64,000 bases of DNA. Source: Bugula neritina (lineage: Eukaryota; Bryozoa; Gymnolaemata; Cheilostomatida; Bugulidae). The translations under genes were made by a program, and so were the position numbers. Each line of letters begins with the position of its first letter. Position 1 is the stretch's first letter. The notes under the pieces were generated by a model that had not been told where the DNA came from, did not search any database, and worked only from the letters and a program-made list of their open reading frames with translations. Of the stretch, positions 1 through 24,894 are shown in pieces. Location: NCBI GenBank assembly GCA_964035545.1, contig OZ037769.1:7118429-7182428 (forward strand), read 5' to 3'.

Positions 1-360
1 CTTGCATTTCCTGGGCGAGTCCAGGATCAGGCGTGTTTATCGTCAGCCAACTCATGGAGGACGCTATCTGAGAGATACCGTTCTTGAAGCAACACAAATG
101 CCATATTGACTTTAGCAAGTCAGCAGTAATTATGGCCGGGTGTGAGCTTGCCTGTGTCGACAAGTTCGGCAGACCTTTGATGAGAGGACGTACAGATGAT
201 TCAGCGCTAAATTGACCCCTCGACACTATGGGGCTACAATTTACTGCAGGTGAACTGCAGGAAAATCTCCGAGTTAGGAGTCATGGAGAAAGCACATGAA
301 AAAATTTAGCTCAAAAATAGCCTGAATTGGCTGAATTTGCTGGGGGAGATCCTGGTGCAG

Positions 361-1860
361 TGCATTAAGCCTTTCACAGAGCCGGTGGAACTGCCGGCTT
401 GTTCATTGGTGGGGAAGCTCTACTATGTGCAGGAAGGAGGCGATGTGGGCTGGTGCTAGAGGTGACGACAGAAGCTGTCAGGAACCCTCCCTAAACGTAA
501 GAGACTCGTTCTAGAGCATGTGGCAGATTTGTACAAGGGCGCCTGTGACAGCTGTAAGAGTAACAGAAAACGCCTGGCTGGTGATCGCGTAGTTACTCAG
601 AAAATACAAAGACGTGTTCAGCAGTGGGAAACATGACTAAAATTGTCTGTCATGAGATTCTCCTGGCTGTGGAGATGGTCTCGATCTGGCAACCCATGAG
701 CAAGTAGGGTCTAGAGAAGAAGAAGGTGAGCCGGCAAACCCCTGACTTTCTAGACATAGACCTAATATAGCTGGCACATAGTGTGTAGAGCTCGCCAGTC
801 GTGCTGATCCGGAAGAAAAATAATAGCTAAAGGTTTTGTGTGGATTATTACAACCTGAACAGCCGACGGCAATGAGGAGTATGATATCTCAGACGATCTG
901 CTAAATCAAGAAATAGAATTACTACTTCTCAGTCAGCCTGGGCAACAACCGCTACTCTCACGAGTTCCTTACAAGGGGGTAAATGACTTTCAGACTGGTA
1001 AAAGTCAAAAGTCAGAACAATTAGGTGCTAAAGATTATAACAGAGCTCTTCATAGTTCTACTTTCATTGCAGATAATGCTCAGCCTGTTGTTGCAAGCGG
1101 CCCAGAATCATCCGAGTGGTGGGAGGGACATACCCCTCCACACATAGAGCAGATAGATGTAGAGCCACAACTTGAGGACGTCGGATTTAAGCTCCTGTAA
1201 GTACAAAAAATAGATACATGAAATTTGTTCAGGTTTTCCCAAGGTTTTGCTGCAGCGCTTAGATTAGATTTACCCCAGGACCCGCGCTAAAATTCAGGCT
1301 TAGCTAGGAGAGCCTGACAATGTAACTTGTGACATGTGCCAGCAACGGTTTATCACCCATAGGAGATTAAAGGTGCATCATACCCCAACATTTTTTTTTA
1401 ACAACTTTATGTCTCTGCAGGAATATAGCTACAACAGGGATCATGTGTTGCATCACCAACACACAATAAAGTGTTTTGTGGGGTACATTTTTGAAGTAGA
1501 TAAGATGTCCTACCATCTATTCTACAAGCTAATTATACCGAAGATAAAGGATGAAGGAAAGCAAACCACATTATTGTTCGGGTTTTCGAGACCTAGGTCG
1601 GCCTTAAACTACAAACTGCCGGCACACAGGAAAAAAGAGAGTAAAAATAAATGTGAGCTTGCAAAAACTGAGCCACTTACCCGCTCATTGCAAGTGGTGG
1701 TAACTCGTGTCGACAAATATGACAACCCTCGGCTAACCTCCCCTACTGCATCCGCCCAATATCTAAGAAGAAACTTGAAGTGGCAGTCTCCCGCACATAG
1801 GTCTTTTGAAGAACCGAATTCCGAGCACCGGGTGAAGAATATGGAGTCTCAGCTTAGTTA
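361..1860 (+). pseudogene. Decayed coding remnant of unknown family
   Basis: This stretch is visibly richer in G and C than the DNA around it and holds several coding-like open pieces that do not join into one frame. One runs 361-456 and ends in TAG. A basic piece with two Cys runs about 466-636. An acidic piece without any ATG is open from 863 to 1196, flanked by an AG at 861-862 and a good GTAAGT donor. The last, about 1322-1861, starts with a C2H2-like half finger (C-x2-C-x3-F-x5-L-x2-H). Stops and frame changes separate them. I infer an old transposon gene or dead cellular gene. I do not recognise the family, and the 863-1196 piece could still be a live exon of a gene outside the window. 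Confidence 0.3.
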
Positions 1861-2109
1861 GCTTACCCAACAGTTGCTGGTGGCCACAAGTAAGGCTACC
1901 AGCATTTGTAGCGCTTTGGGCAGGCAGAAGAGGAAGTTAAGGCAACAAAAATAGACTCTTACATTTGGATGGTGTTCATTCGTATATTCCTGGTAATCGG
2001 TATAATGGTATATAACTGAACTAATCTATATATTTCTTCTGAGTGATGCCCAAGATCTTGGAGATGTTAGAGATTGGTCATTTGCTCCATCAGCGTAGTG
2101 GTGAAATAG

Positions 2110-2720
2110 ACTAAGATGACAGAGTGACAATGGGAAGCTCAGCCAACCAAGGTTGTATGCTGAATCTAATATCCCAGTATTTTAACATATCTGCAATTTT
2201 TTGGGCTCAACTACAGAATGAATGCTTCCAAAAATACCTGTGCAACTTTCTTGTTTGCATTGCGTCTTTCATGTTGGAAATTTATTGTCTTTTTTCCTTG
2301 TTTTTTTTTAATTTTCACTTGGCTGCAAATACATAACCTACATAGGTTTTGTCAAAACACTAGTTGTTGTTCCATAGACTGTACTTTTGTGGTTCCTTAT
2401 TAATAAAACATGGATGAGTTAGCTGTTCAACTATGATTGGCCAAGTGTGACACAAGATGTTGATATCTGATTAGCTAATAAATGTAAGTTACTAATAGGT
2501 AGCAGTATTATAAACTTCTACAACCAATGAAATATCATATTGTAATATAATATTTCACTGATACTAAACACCACAATGTTCAACTATAGCACAGCATTTC
2601 CAGGACCATTCACCAAACAATCAGTGGTTAATTTAGACCTTTTGTCTTGTACTTATTTTTCATGCATTTAGCATTGTCAGAAGAGTTCATTAGCTCATAA
2701 GAATTATGGATCATCCTTAG
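2110..2720 (+). repeat. Dispersed repeat, copy A
   Basis: About 600 bp that matches 8180-8890 in the same orientation, with scattered substitutions and small indels. Shared landmarks include GGAAGCTCAGCCAA, AATCTAATATCCCAGTATTT, GAATGCTTCCAAAAATACCT and, near the right end, AATGGATCAT or ATTATGGATCAT. No long coding frame is shared. It is probably an old non-autonomous mobile element. No terminal repeats were found by eye. Confidence 0.6.
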
Positions 2721-4107
2721 CTTGGCTCGATTTAACAAAAGTCCCTTTCTGTCAAAAGTTTCTCACAGGGATGGTGACTATATACTTGCGGTAGTTTTAT
2801 TTGTAATAACAACAAAGGGATTGCAGCATAGATTTAGTTGGAAATTAACCTTGTTCACCAGCTGTGAAAAACAACCCAGTGATTTTATTGGCAACTTAGA
2901 AAACTTTACCATGCCATCAATGCTACTACACCAGATGCTTTAAGAATTATATTGTATCTCATAATATATGTATTAATAATAGTTTATTTCAACAAAATAT
3001 TTGTTTTCTACATATGTGCAGCAATAGAGAATATAAGCAAAAGATCAGGAGACCCTGGATACATACATGTTCAAGTTACTACTAGATATAGTTCTTTCTC
3101 CAATAACATATACATAAATTGTGAAGAAAAATGCATATACATGTGTCACTACAGTAATAAACAAATATACTGTAGATTCAACACAACATGAGCTATATGC
3201 TGGTGTTTAAACATAGAGAATACTGGTCACTGTTTAATGTAAAACAAGATTTAACAGCCTGTCTTTAATCATATTTTTATTCAATTTAACTATAGAGCAA
3301 CAGATTTTGTTCTCTCTATAGGATATAGCGCTAGTGTCACTGTCACTAATATTTCTAATTATCCTTCTGAAGTACATTATATAAAGTAAATTTGAAAGTT
3401 GTCTTCTTGTTACTAATTGGAGAGACAACTTCTTCATTTTTCTCTTCTATATCTTCCAACGCTATCTTTCTCAAACAGGCACCATCTAATCTACATCGCC
3501 ACCCTCTTTCTCTTCTACTATAGGTTCCATAGACTTGCAATGGTCAGTTACTTTTTTAAATATATATAATCTATATAACCAGTCTCTGCCAATTGCAGTC
3601 TTTACATTTTTTATAAAGGCTCTTAGCTCCAATGCTTCGTCTGGATTTCTAAAAATATGTTTTATTGATTGCTATACATTGGCTTGCATGTACAGAATTA
3701 AATGCACATATAATTCATGTTTATACTTCACATAGACTGCATCATAATGATGCATGCTATAATTACTGATGTAATATTTATTCTATACATTATCACAATT
3801 TAAAAAAATTTATAACAAGTATACTTTAGAATTGCATCCCCTGCTTCATGTAATGTGATGTGCATTGCATTGCGTCATTCATTAAGCATAGTCTCATGTA
3901 CCAACTAGAAACTTTTTAAATATTTTCACTTTTAATGGAGTAAAATAGTTTGAGACAATGATAAAGGTCTACACACTTTATTTTATAAAACAAATACTAT
4001 ATGAATATTAAATTAACAAACCATGTGGACAGCATATTATTACTATTATTAGTAAACCATATACACTTTATACTCCAAGTCTGAAAAGAATTGATAAATA
4101 AACTTAC
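2721..4107. other. Gene-poor AT-rich stretch
   Basis: Only short chance frames are seen. A minus-strand frame at about 3355-3530 is charged (rich in Arg, Glu and Lys) and could be an exon, but no pair of splice sites gives a convincing join. Nothing else is supported here. Confidence 0.4.
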
Positions 4108-4235
4108 TCAGTAAGAGAGACAATCTCATTCACATCAGTAGTGAGAGATGTAGTTTCAGAGAGTGAATGTTTTTTAGAAGACATGTTATCAATAATTTCA
4201 GAGTATATATCTGAGGCAGTAGAATTATCAACTTG
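4108..4235 (-). other. Candidate Ser/Thr-rich minus-strand exon
   Basis: On the minus strand this piece is open, Ser/Thr- and Asp/Glu-rich, and ends at a perfect donor (ACTGA then GTAAGT, donor just below 4108). An AG acceptor lies just above 4235. The flanking frame has no convincing continuation, so the gene is not defined. The composition would fit a disordered segment of a larger protein. It may be chance. Confidence 0.2.
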
Positions 4236-4495
4236 CTTCACCAAGAGACAGATACAGAATGAACTAATAGTCACTCTGATTGTTGAACATATCATTATTA
4301 AAGTTTAACCATTGTTGACACCATGTTGCATATATGTGAGCACTTTGGCTTGAATTTACACACCTTTTAAATATTATGCTTTAGTAAAACTATAAGTTTC
4401 TACCATTGCGAAGGTGTGGGCCATAGAACTCTGTTCTGTGCTGATGAGGAGACAAATCCCGAAACAGCTACTTTACTTTATTGTACATATAATAT

Positions 4496-5170
4496 ACAGT
4501 CATTTTCGGAAGTTTAAGACCACCTTTGTGCGATAATGCGCATTACACCAATTAGGATTCAAGTTATTAATATGCTTATAGGTTTTTCGTTTGGTTATTG
4601 AAACGACGATAGTTGGGGTTTTATATACTTTGGAATTCAGAAAAAAAACCTGTTTTGTCAGAAATAGTTCAATATATAACGTGAAAACACAATTAATTTT
4701 TTATTCCCATTTCCAGATACTAGTATAATTATTTTGACATTCCTTGAACCCACTTTGTCTTCATGGCTTCATACATGTTTTGATGGCTTCTATGTTGTTC
4801 TCCTGATATTTTATTTCTAAAACATTCGACAAATTTTCAATGGGGTCCAGGTTAGGGCTGTTTCCTGTCACCAATTTGCACTTTTTTAGAAACTTACTGA
4901 CGATCTTTGCTGTGTGGCATGGAGTGCCATCTTGCATAAATATTGTGCACTGGTAACCTCCCACGTGTAAATTGAAGTTGTCCTCTATAGCAATTTTTAC
5001 GCTTCTTATAAATTATTCATAGGTGTGTTGTCCATGGAAATAGAATCTAGTTGTACCCATCACTGACATGGCTCTCCAAATCATCTTATAAGGCGGATGT
5101 TTAATGGTCATCAATAAGAATAGCTTAGTGAACAGCTGACTTACTATCAGTAAACTCTTGTTGCCAACTG
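4496..5170 (-). mobile_element. Truncated Tc1-like transposon (dead transposase)
   Basis: The left end starts ACAGTCATTTTCGGAAGTTT, typical of a Tc1/mariner-type terminal repeat. On the minus strand at 4761-4964 the frame contains MQDGTPCHTAK, then GNSPNLDPIENL, which are the second Asp and the final acidic residue region of the DD(E/D) transposase core. Further upstream on the same strand (about 5030-5100) MIWRAMS and FHGQHTY resemble the preceding core block, but in a different frame. The matching right terminal repeat was not found, so the element is truncated as well as frameshifted. Confidence 0.75.
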
Positions 5171-5253
5171 CATGTGTCTTTGAATAGCCTTTTCTTTCAA
5201 TGCTTCTTGAGCGCTTCTATTAATATTCTCAGAGTTGTTGTTGGGAATCCAGG

Positions 5254-5326
5254 AGCCCCTGTGGTGTCATTGATTGGCACGCCTGCTTGCAAGCGTGAGG
5301 TCTGTGGTTCGAATCTATGTGTGGGC
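5254..5326 (+). other. tRNA-like sequence (tRNA pseudogene or SINE head)
   Basis: A 73-nt stretch has the layout of a tRNA: GCCCCTG at the start against GTGTGGGC at the end, a plausible D arm (GTGT with GCAC), a CACGC/GCGTG stem around TGCTTGCAA, and a B-box-like GGTTCGAATC. It resembles tRNA-Ala most. The anticodon loop is too long and the T stem is mostly wobble pairs, so I do not call it a working tRNA. It lies at the edge of the Tc1 remnant. Confidence 0.35.
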
Positions 5327-5399
5327 AATTATTTTTCAAGAGTAAGAAAACTTGTTCCTATTTAGCATATTGGCAACGGTAGAAGTGCTTCTACCAAAC

Positions 5400-7305
5400 C
5401 AGTTTCAGCCATTAGTGTTCCCGTGCTCAATGAAAGGCTCATTTCACCCAGTCTGAGATAGAAGATCTTCTATGTATCTGGACTATCCCAGTCAATGTTA
5501 ACTGTGTAAGATGCCTTTTCCAGTAAATAGTTTATTAATTACACATCGTCACCAGAGCCGGCAAACAATATTTAAAACTTATGGTGCACTTGATGGAATC
5601 TTTAGGCTGTAATTATCAGAAGGCAATACAATAAAGAAATTACTCACAGGAGGTAGTTGATATTGCCTTTACAACTGACAAGTGTTAAAATTAGAGGGCA
5701 GTTTTGTCACCCTCCACCTTACATTGCTCCTACACTGAGTTTTCAAATGGGTCATGCACATCTCAAGCAGAGTTATAATCCTAAACACAACCCTGTAGGT
5801 CATGTATATCACAAGGTCATGCACAAGGTCCTAGAAGCACGTTAATAAAATGTATAATTATGTTATCATTTGCTGGAATATACGTGCTGCATAAGTTTAC
5901 AAACCCTGTAATAATGGATATTTTCCCATTGCATGGAGAGCATTATGTTGTAAGAATGGGAGAATATAACATAGCATATGAATAATTAAAATACTTTGTA
6001 GGGGTGATCAGGGGTGATTAGGGGTGATTCAGGGATGCAAGGAACATAATATAAACGCAGCAAAGTTAAGTTGAACTTGAAAAAATAAAACATTAAGGGT
6101 GAGCTTTATTACCCTTGAGTATCACTTTACCTACTACTCACCAAGATGCATGGTAAGGGCACTTGTATCTTTACTATATTGATTTATGAAGACTTCAGGG
6201 CATTGGAACATTACATTTAGCTTGATAGATTATGCGGTACCTGGTAGCCATGTTAAAATTCCTCGAAATACTCAGGACTGAAAAGTCTACGACCACCTAG
6301 AGACATTTGCCTATAGACCCTATACAGCTATGCATGAATAATCAGCAGAGAAAAACCTCTATCGGGAAAGCAATTTGAAGTCAAAATTCCTTTCTTTGTT
6401 GCCATACTATATAACTGTTCACTACCTTGGACATCAAAGCACCAATTTTACATTACAATTGTTTAATTGTAAATTAATTAAATCATCAAAAACCCATCTT
6501 CTTTAAAATACTCTGTCATTTATGTTGGCAGAACCAAACCAATTTTCTGATTTAGGTTTTGTTTATCTAATGATAAATTTATAGAATTACATGTCTGGTA
6601 TATTTTAATTTGTAATTTAAAATCTAAATTAATGTAAAAAATATTTGTAACACACTCTGAAAAGAGTTTACAACAATGGAGGAATAATAATGGAGACAAA
6701 TTGACCTTCACCAAGTGTTACTGCCACATCAAGCTACAGATAGTTTTAGTCTGAATATGTAGAAGCTGTAGTGGGATAGAACTATACAATCATACAGTAT
6801 AATGAAGACATGTGATAGAAATACTAGTTCATATTCATACAACAGTTGCTGCATGAATCAAAGACAATTACGAAGACTTTGAGCAAAGATATTTTAGCAT
6901 TATTTATTACTTTAAATGTAGATTCAATCACTAATCTGTAATTTTAAAATAGATGAACATTAATGTCGGTCTGCTAATATCTATATTTAATAAGCTGCAA
7001 CTGAAACATATTGTGGAATAAAGCATCGGCTATGCATTTTCACAAGACAGCAGCTCAAATAATAAAAAAACAAATGTAGTTTAATAGTAGACTGCAATAC
7101 ATTTTAGCTTGTCGCTGATGTACAAAATATTATGTGTGACTCAAAGCTTATGTATAATATGAAGTCCATAGCCTTTATAATTCTAAACTTACAGCTGCAA
7201 ACTAAATATGCTACGTAAGTTTTCTAGTTGAGTAAAAACTATTGCAAAACTAAATAACCAACTCCCATTCAAAAACTACAGTCTGAAGCTATTGGCTCAT
7301 AAACT
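5400..7305. other. Gene-poor AT-rich stretch
   Basis: No supported gene. A short GGGGTGAT triplication is seen at 6000-6030. The phrase AGTCTACGACCACC near 6280 resembles the inner part of the Tc1 end at 4496, but in the same orientation, so it is not the missing terminal repeat. Confidence 0.5.
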
Positions 7306-7319
7306 TTATATGAGCCAAA

Positions 7320-7540
7320 CTACTCTATCGTCTATAATGTAGAACATATCCTCAAACACTCTATAATCTATATAGAACATAGTCTTAAATACTCTATAAT
7401 CTATATAGAACATAGTCTGAAATACTCTATAATCTATATTATAGAACATAGTCTTAAATACTCTATAATCTATATAGAACATAGTCTGAAATACTCTACA
7501 ATCTATATAGAACATAGTCTGAAATACTCTAGGATCTATA
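7320..7540. repeat. 33-bp minisatellite, about 6-7 copies
   Basis: Tandem copies of about 33 bp built on ACTCTATAATCTATATAGAA followed by CATAGTCT(G/T)AAAT. One copy has a small insertion (ATATTATAGAAC). The period is a multiple of three, so a minus-strand frame runs through the array; that frame is a product of the repeat, not a gene. Confidence 0.85.
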
Positions 7541-8179
7541 CAATGGTGAGAATTATTATAACTAATTATCTCAGGTGACTTGAAAAATAAACTGCTGACA
7601 CGATTACATAATACCCCTTTAGCATTCGGAGACTAAATTTGCATAAAATATTTAATATATAAAATATTTAATATTGTTGTTAATAAAATTACTTACGCCA
7701 CCAACAGATGCCTTGTGCTTTAAACAACTGATGGCAATGTATACTGATATTTACTCACAATCTGCAATGACTCAAACAAACTTTGAACTAATTTACATTT
7801 TTTCCAACTCACGAATAGCATTAAAGAAGCTTGCTTTCCTAAGACTAAAGGGCTTTTTCTTTTACATTTATTAGACAAGTATAGCCAAAATGTAAGAGAT
7901 GTAAGGAAGTATTAGCAATTGGCATCTGCATAATAAAGTACTTGTTGAATGTACTCAAACATGTAACACGAAATCACCTGATGCAGTGTTAACATTATAC
8001 ATAGTCTCACTGAATGCTACGTTACAAATTAACATTATCCCAGACTTGATATATTTAAAGTTTGAAGAATTTAATCTGAATTGGCAGACATATATTGCAT
8101 ATATGTCTGCATTTCTGAGAATTTTGTAATCTCTCAATAACCACATGAAATCAAGCGTCATGTCTGTTTGACTAAGATA
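7541..8179. other. No feature seen
   Basis: AT-rich DNA with only short chance frames on both strands. Confidence 0.5.
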
Positions 8180-8890
8180 GCAGATAACAGAGAGACAATT
8201 TGGGAAGCTCAGCCAATCACAGTTGCATGCCGAATCTAATATCCCAGTATTTTAACATAATAATATATGCAATTTGCAAGCTCAACTACAAAATGAATGC
8301 TTCCAAAAATACCTCTGTAATTTTCGTTAATTTCATTGTTTTTTTCATGTTCAAAATTTATCAGTTTTGAATTGTTTTTCTTTGTAGACATTTTAAAATT
8401 ATATGCCTGCAAATACACTTTACATGAGTTTCACCACAACAGCAGTTGTCAGTGTGTAGAATGTACTTTTGGGGTTTCTTATTAATAGGACACAGATGAG
8501 TTAGCTGTCTGGCCAATGGTGAATGACCAAAATTGCTACATGACTCTGATGGGCACAGTTTTACGTAACCTGTTTATACCTATATCTGATTGGCTGATAA
8601 ATTTACTAAGTATCAATATAATAAACTGTCCAGTGGTATGAAATATTTTGTTGCAATAGATTTTACTGATACGCGTAATGTTCAGCTAGTGCCAGATTTC
8701 CAGGGAATTACACTTTTTATCTCATACTTGTATGATGCTTTGTGCATTTAAGTCTTGTACGACATTTCTCATGCACTTAAGTTTCCTATTTTCTCACCTC
8801 ACCTCTCTCCGCTTTGCCCTGTTTGGGCAGTGTGTAATATTATCAGAAAAGTTTACTAGCATACATGAATAATGGATCATACGCTAATAA
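8180..8890 (+). repeat. Dispersed repeat, copy B
   Basis: Second copy of the repeat at 2110-2720, same strand, slightly longer. It carries an extra pyrimidine-rich piece near 8790-8820 that copy A lacks. Confidence 0.6.
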
Positions 8891-9593
8891 ATTAGTCATA
8901 AAGCCAGTCATTAACTGTGTCCCCTAATAACTCATTTCACCTGATTACATTAAGAGACAATTTCATGTTGTAATTGTCTTGATACGAAATGGACAAACTT
9001 GTTTTGGTTAATAAACATATTCACAAAATTAAAATTGATATAATGCATGGACTGAGTTAAACTAATTTGTTTTAAACACTTTAGCTGCAGCACCCAACTA
9101 GATTGTTGGTGAAACCGCAGGAGCTTTCTTGAAGCTATAAAGATGGCATAATTGCATATCGAGATAAATAGCTATAATTTAAATCATTTATTGGTGTGCC
9201 ATTGCCTACACCCCATTTATTGGCTATTGTTAAACATTAATAGCTCTAGTTTTTATCTTTTAGGTTATGAGAGTGCAATAAAGTGAATACTTCAACTGTT
9301 AAAATCTTGCAAAAATGATTTGAAAACTTGATTAGGTGAATGTGAGAAGCTCTACTCTCTCCCCCATGGCTAGCTTTGCACGTCATACACGTGTCATTTT
9401 ATCAACGGAAGTTATTCTGTATTTTCCCACCAGCTTTTCCATGGCTCCATAGCCCTGGCAACGTTACGTATCTTTTAATCGTGTTTCCAATAGGTCATTT
9501 ATTGAATCTATTTGAAGCTGAACTCTATATAACCTATAGACTCACTAACACTACCGTTGATAAACAGTGCATTGAACAAAGGAAAATATTTCT
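8891..9593. other. No gene supported
   Basis: A 73-codon plus-strand frame at 9376-9597 has hydrophobic stretches but no splice or homology support. I treat it as chance. Confidence 0.4.
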
Positions 9594-10058
9594 ATAGTCA
9601 CGTTTGTTTTAGCTGCTTCAAATCATTAAACAAGAAATGGTGTATATATACACCATTTCTTGTTTAATTGTTTGAAGCAGCTAATTGCATTTTATTCTAG
9701 TTGCTGAAAAAAATTGTACTGAAAAAGTCAGACTTTTCAGTTTTTATTGATCGTTTTATTGATCCGTTAAACATGGCATGAATAGACAACAAAGGACTAT
9801 CTAGTTGTTAAGAGACATTATTTATATAGTCATGTTTGTTTTAGCTGCTTCAAATCATTAAACAAGAAATGGTGTATATATACACCATTTCTTGTTTAAT
9901 TGTTTGAAGCAGCTAATTGCATTTTATTCTAGTTGCTGAAAAAAATTGTACTGAAAAAGTCAGATTTTTCAGTTTTTATTGATAACTTTATTTATCCGTT
10001 GAACATGGCATGAATAGACAGCAAAGGACTATCTAGTTGTCAACAGACTTTAATTCTT
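9594..10058. repeat. Tandem pair of 232-bp units, each with a 74-bp palindrome
   Basis: Two head-to-tail copies (period 232 bp), nearly identical. Each contains a near-perfect inverted repeat, at 9610-9683 and 9842-9915, whose arms begin TAGCTGCTTCAAATCATTAA and meet at the self-complementary centre TGTATATATACA. The stem would be about 37 bp with almost no loop. A second, shorter hairpin (GAAAAAGTCAGACTTTTCAG) follows in each unit. No gene is associated. Confidence 0.9.
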
Positions 10059-10310
10059 TTATTGGCAGATACTTAAGATTACACTATATCACCTGTGGTA
10101 TTATGTGAATAAGTTTTATTGAGTATTTAGTATGCTATAAAGCTGAGTCATAGAGAAAGAGAGAGTAAGAATATGTGTGTAAAACATTAGCTTTTACCTG
10201 CAAGCTTTACATAGCTTTCTCTCTTAAAGCCTGTAAAACAACAAAGCTATAACACAATATATGAATATACAACATCCCCCAAACTCAAGTTAGTCTAGGT
10301 GCAAGTTAAT

Positions 10311-10587
10311 TTTAGGTAAAAGTGGCATAATTAAAATGGCACAAATGGAAAAGTAGGCAAAAATAGCATAATAATGTTAAATATGCCCAAACTCAAACCC
10401 CCAAATCCAAACCCAAACCTTTAAACCCCAACCCTCAATCTTAAACCCCTAATTCCAACACCGAAATTCCACCTCCACCCCCAATATTGAAATTGTGCCA
10501 TTTTTATCTACTTTTCCATTTATGCCATTAGTACCTGCACCCTTCTTAACTGTGCCATTTATACTGTGTCATTTTTGCCAGACACCA
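10311..10587. repeat. C-rich fold-back repeat (flank copy)
   Basis: Starts with TTTTAGGTAAAAGTGGCA and ends with the inverted form TGTGTCATTTTTGCCAGACA. The centre is a C-rich strand of CCCAAAC/AACCC-like runs, resembling degenerate telomere-type repeats. The same element occurs in intron 9 of all three laccases. Probably a non-autonomous fold-back or MITE family. Confidence 0.75.
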
Positions 10588-11513
10588 TGCAAATTGTATA
10601 TATAACATGACATTTACATAGGATGTTTACACAGCATATAGAAACTGCCGAGTTGAAAAACCAGCATAGCTTGTGCTTTAGATAAGGCAGTTTCCTTTTG
10701 CCTTTGTAAAGTGCAAGTCTTGTCCAGTTTGTTAGTTTCTGTTTCCACACCATTGCAAGAGCAAGGCTTAGCAGTAAGTATTGCTGGTAACTGCTTTGAA
10801 GGTGTTCAATTATTTTTAGTTGCTTGAAAGTCATCTGCTATCTATAGAGACCCGTTCAAAACTCGCTGACTTTCCACCCAAAACAATATTTGGTAGACGT
10901 GCGTAAAAGTAATATAGTCTGCAAATGTTTTCCTATTACCTATTTATCTATCTTATTTATTATTATATTATTGTTGACATTATTTAACTTTTCGAAATTT
11001 ATTTGTAAGACGACTTTACTCTTTTATGACATAGATATTAATGTTTTGCCGCCTCCAGCTTCAGCAAATCTTAGGCTTTTATATGGTATAAAAGTTTGTA
11101 GGTGGAAAAATACTCTCAAAGACACGTATAAATACATTTCCTTCACCAAGTTATTTCTAACTTAAAAAATAGCTAGAATTCAACTTATGCTTTTGTGTGC
11201 AAGTAACTCTAGCATAAATATGGTTGCAACCAAAAATACTATTATATTATGTATTACAATCAGGATTTAGAAATCTGCTATTTCTAGGCTTATAGGAAGA
11301 AACTATCAAATTGGACTAAGTTGTTATTGAAATTTCAAGACAAAACTAGGAAAAAAATTACATATTTGAATCAAAAAATTAATTCTTTTTCTTAAACTAT
11401 ATAACATATTAATGTTCTAAAAATAACAAAGCTGAGTAAAAAAAAGTTTTTTCAAAGACCTTTACTTTTCTTCATAAATATTATTACTTACTATATAATT
11501 ATTTGGTCATCAT
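10588..11513. other. No gene supported
   Basis: A minus-strand frame of 91 codons (10559-10834) and a plus-strand frame of 91 codons (10890-11165) are present. Neither has recognisable motifs, paralogues in the window or convincing splice sites. Confidence 0.4.
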
Positions 11514-12284
11514 TATTGTGCTAATTACATAACACCATCTTCATCCTTAGTAATTCTACTCAACAAACACAACACTGTGATGTAGTTATAAACTGCATGT
11601 GTGCCTGTGGTTTTTATATCAATATAGTACATCCTACAAACACCTAAATACTAAAGCCTAATTAAGCTGATTTAGTAAAGTGCTAGTAAAAATGTGAATA
11701 ACATTAACATATACTTTTATCTCAGTTTTGTATTATGTGTAAAATTACTTTGACATCCTTCAAAATCAACATTTCCTTTCTATTGAAGTAACATAAAAGT
11801 ACAAATTTACATGCTATAAGCAGTTTTGAAGGCTTTTCGTGTGCAGGTTTTGCTAAACTCTTGCATTGCTTTATAGACAGTAACATGTCCTGCAGCAATT
11901 CATGTAAAAATGTTGTAATCAAAAATAATAGGTACCACCAGATATATTTATTAGCTCTGCGTAAAACTTCTGAATTTAAATTATATTTTAAATGCATTGA
12001 TGAATATATTTTGCATGTATCATTAATAAGGCCATCGGAAATATTATTCAGCCTAAATATCTTATTATAGCCAACATAAAAAGATGCACATAATATATTA
12101 TAGTTATATAATATAATATAGGATGACTATATAATACTATATAATATGATTATAATTATAATATATATATAGTAGTAATATAATTATAATGTGACTATGA
12201 TTAAAATAAAAAATAATTACACTCAAAAACTATATTGTACCAACAATTTAGCGTTTAAAAATTATGCTGTTTAAATACCAAATA

Positions 12285-12318
12285 TATTTATTCATGTTTA
12301 TTTTAGACATTGGCTACC
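12285..12318 (+). promoter_or_regulatory. Splice-acceptor-like 5' leader of laccase 1
   Basis: TTCATGTTTATTTTAG lies 13 nt before the start ATG at 12319. It is a pyrimidine-rich tract ending in AG and is conserved before the other two copies (TTTGTTTTAG at 34287-34296 and 53326-53335). It suggests either a noncoding 5' exon upstream or a spliced-leader acceptor. No TATA box could be assigned with any certainty in such AT-rich DNA. Confidence 0.45.

Positions 12319-24894
<12,576 letters not shown>

Noticed and set aside
6270-6300. Possible second end of the Tc1-like element at 4496
   Set aside because: The similarity to the terminal repeat is short and in the same orientation, not inverted.
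7306-7515. Minus-strand frame with repeated MFYIDYRVF units
   Set aside because: It follows from a 33-bp minisatellite whose period is a multiple of three.
10559-11165. Two 91-codon frames near the unit 1 boundary
   Set aside because: No motif, paralogue or splice support; Leu- and Ile-rich composition is expected by chance in AT-rich DNA.
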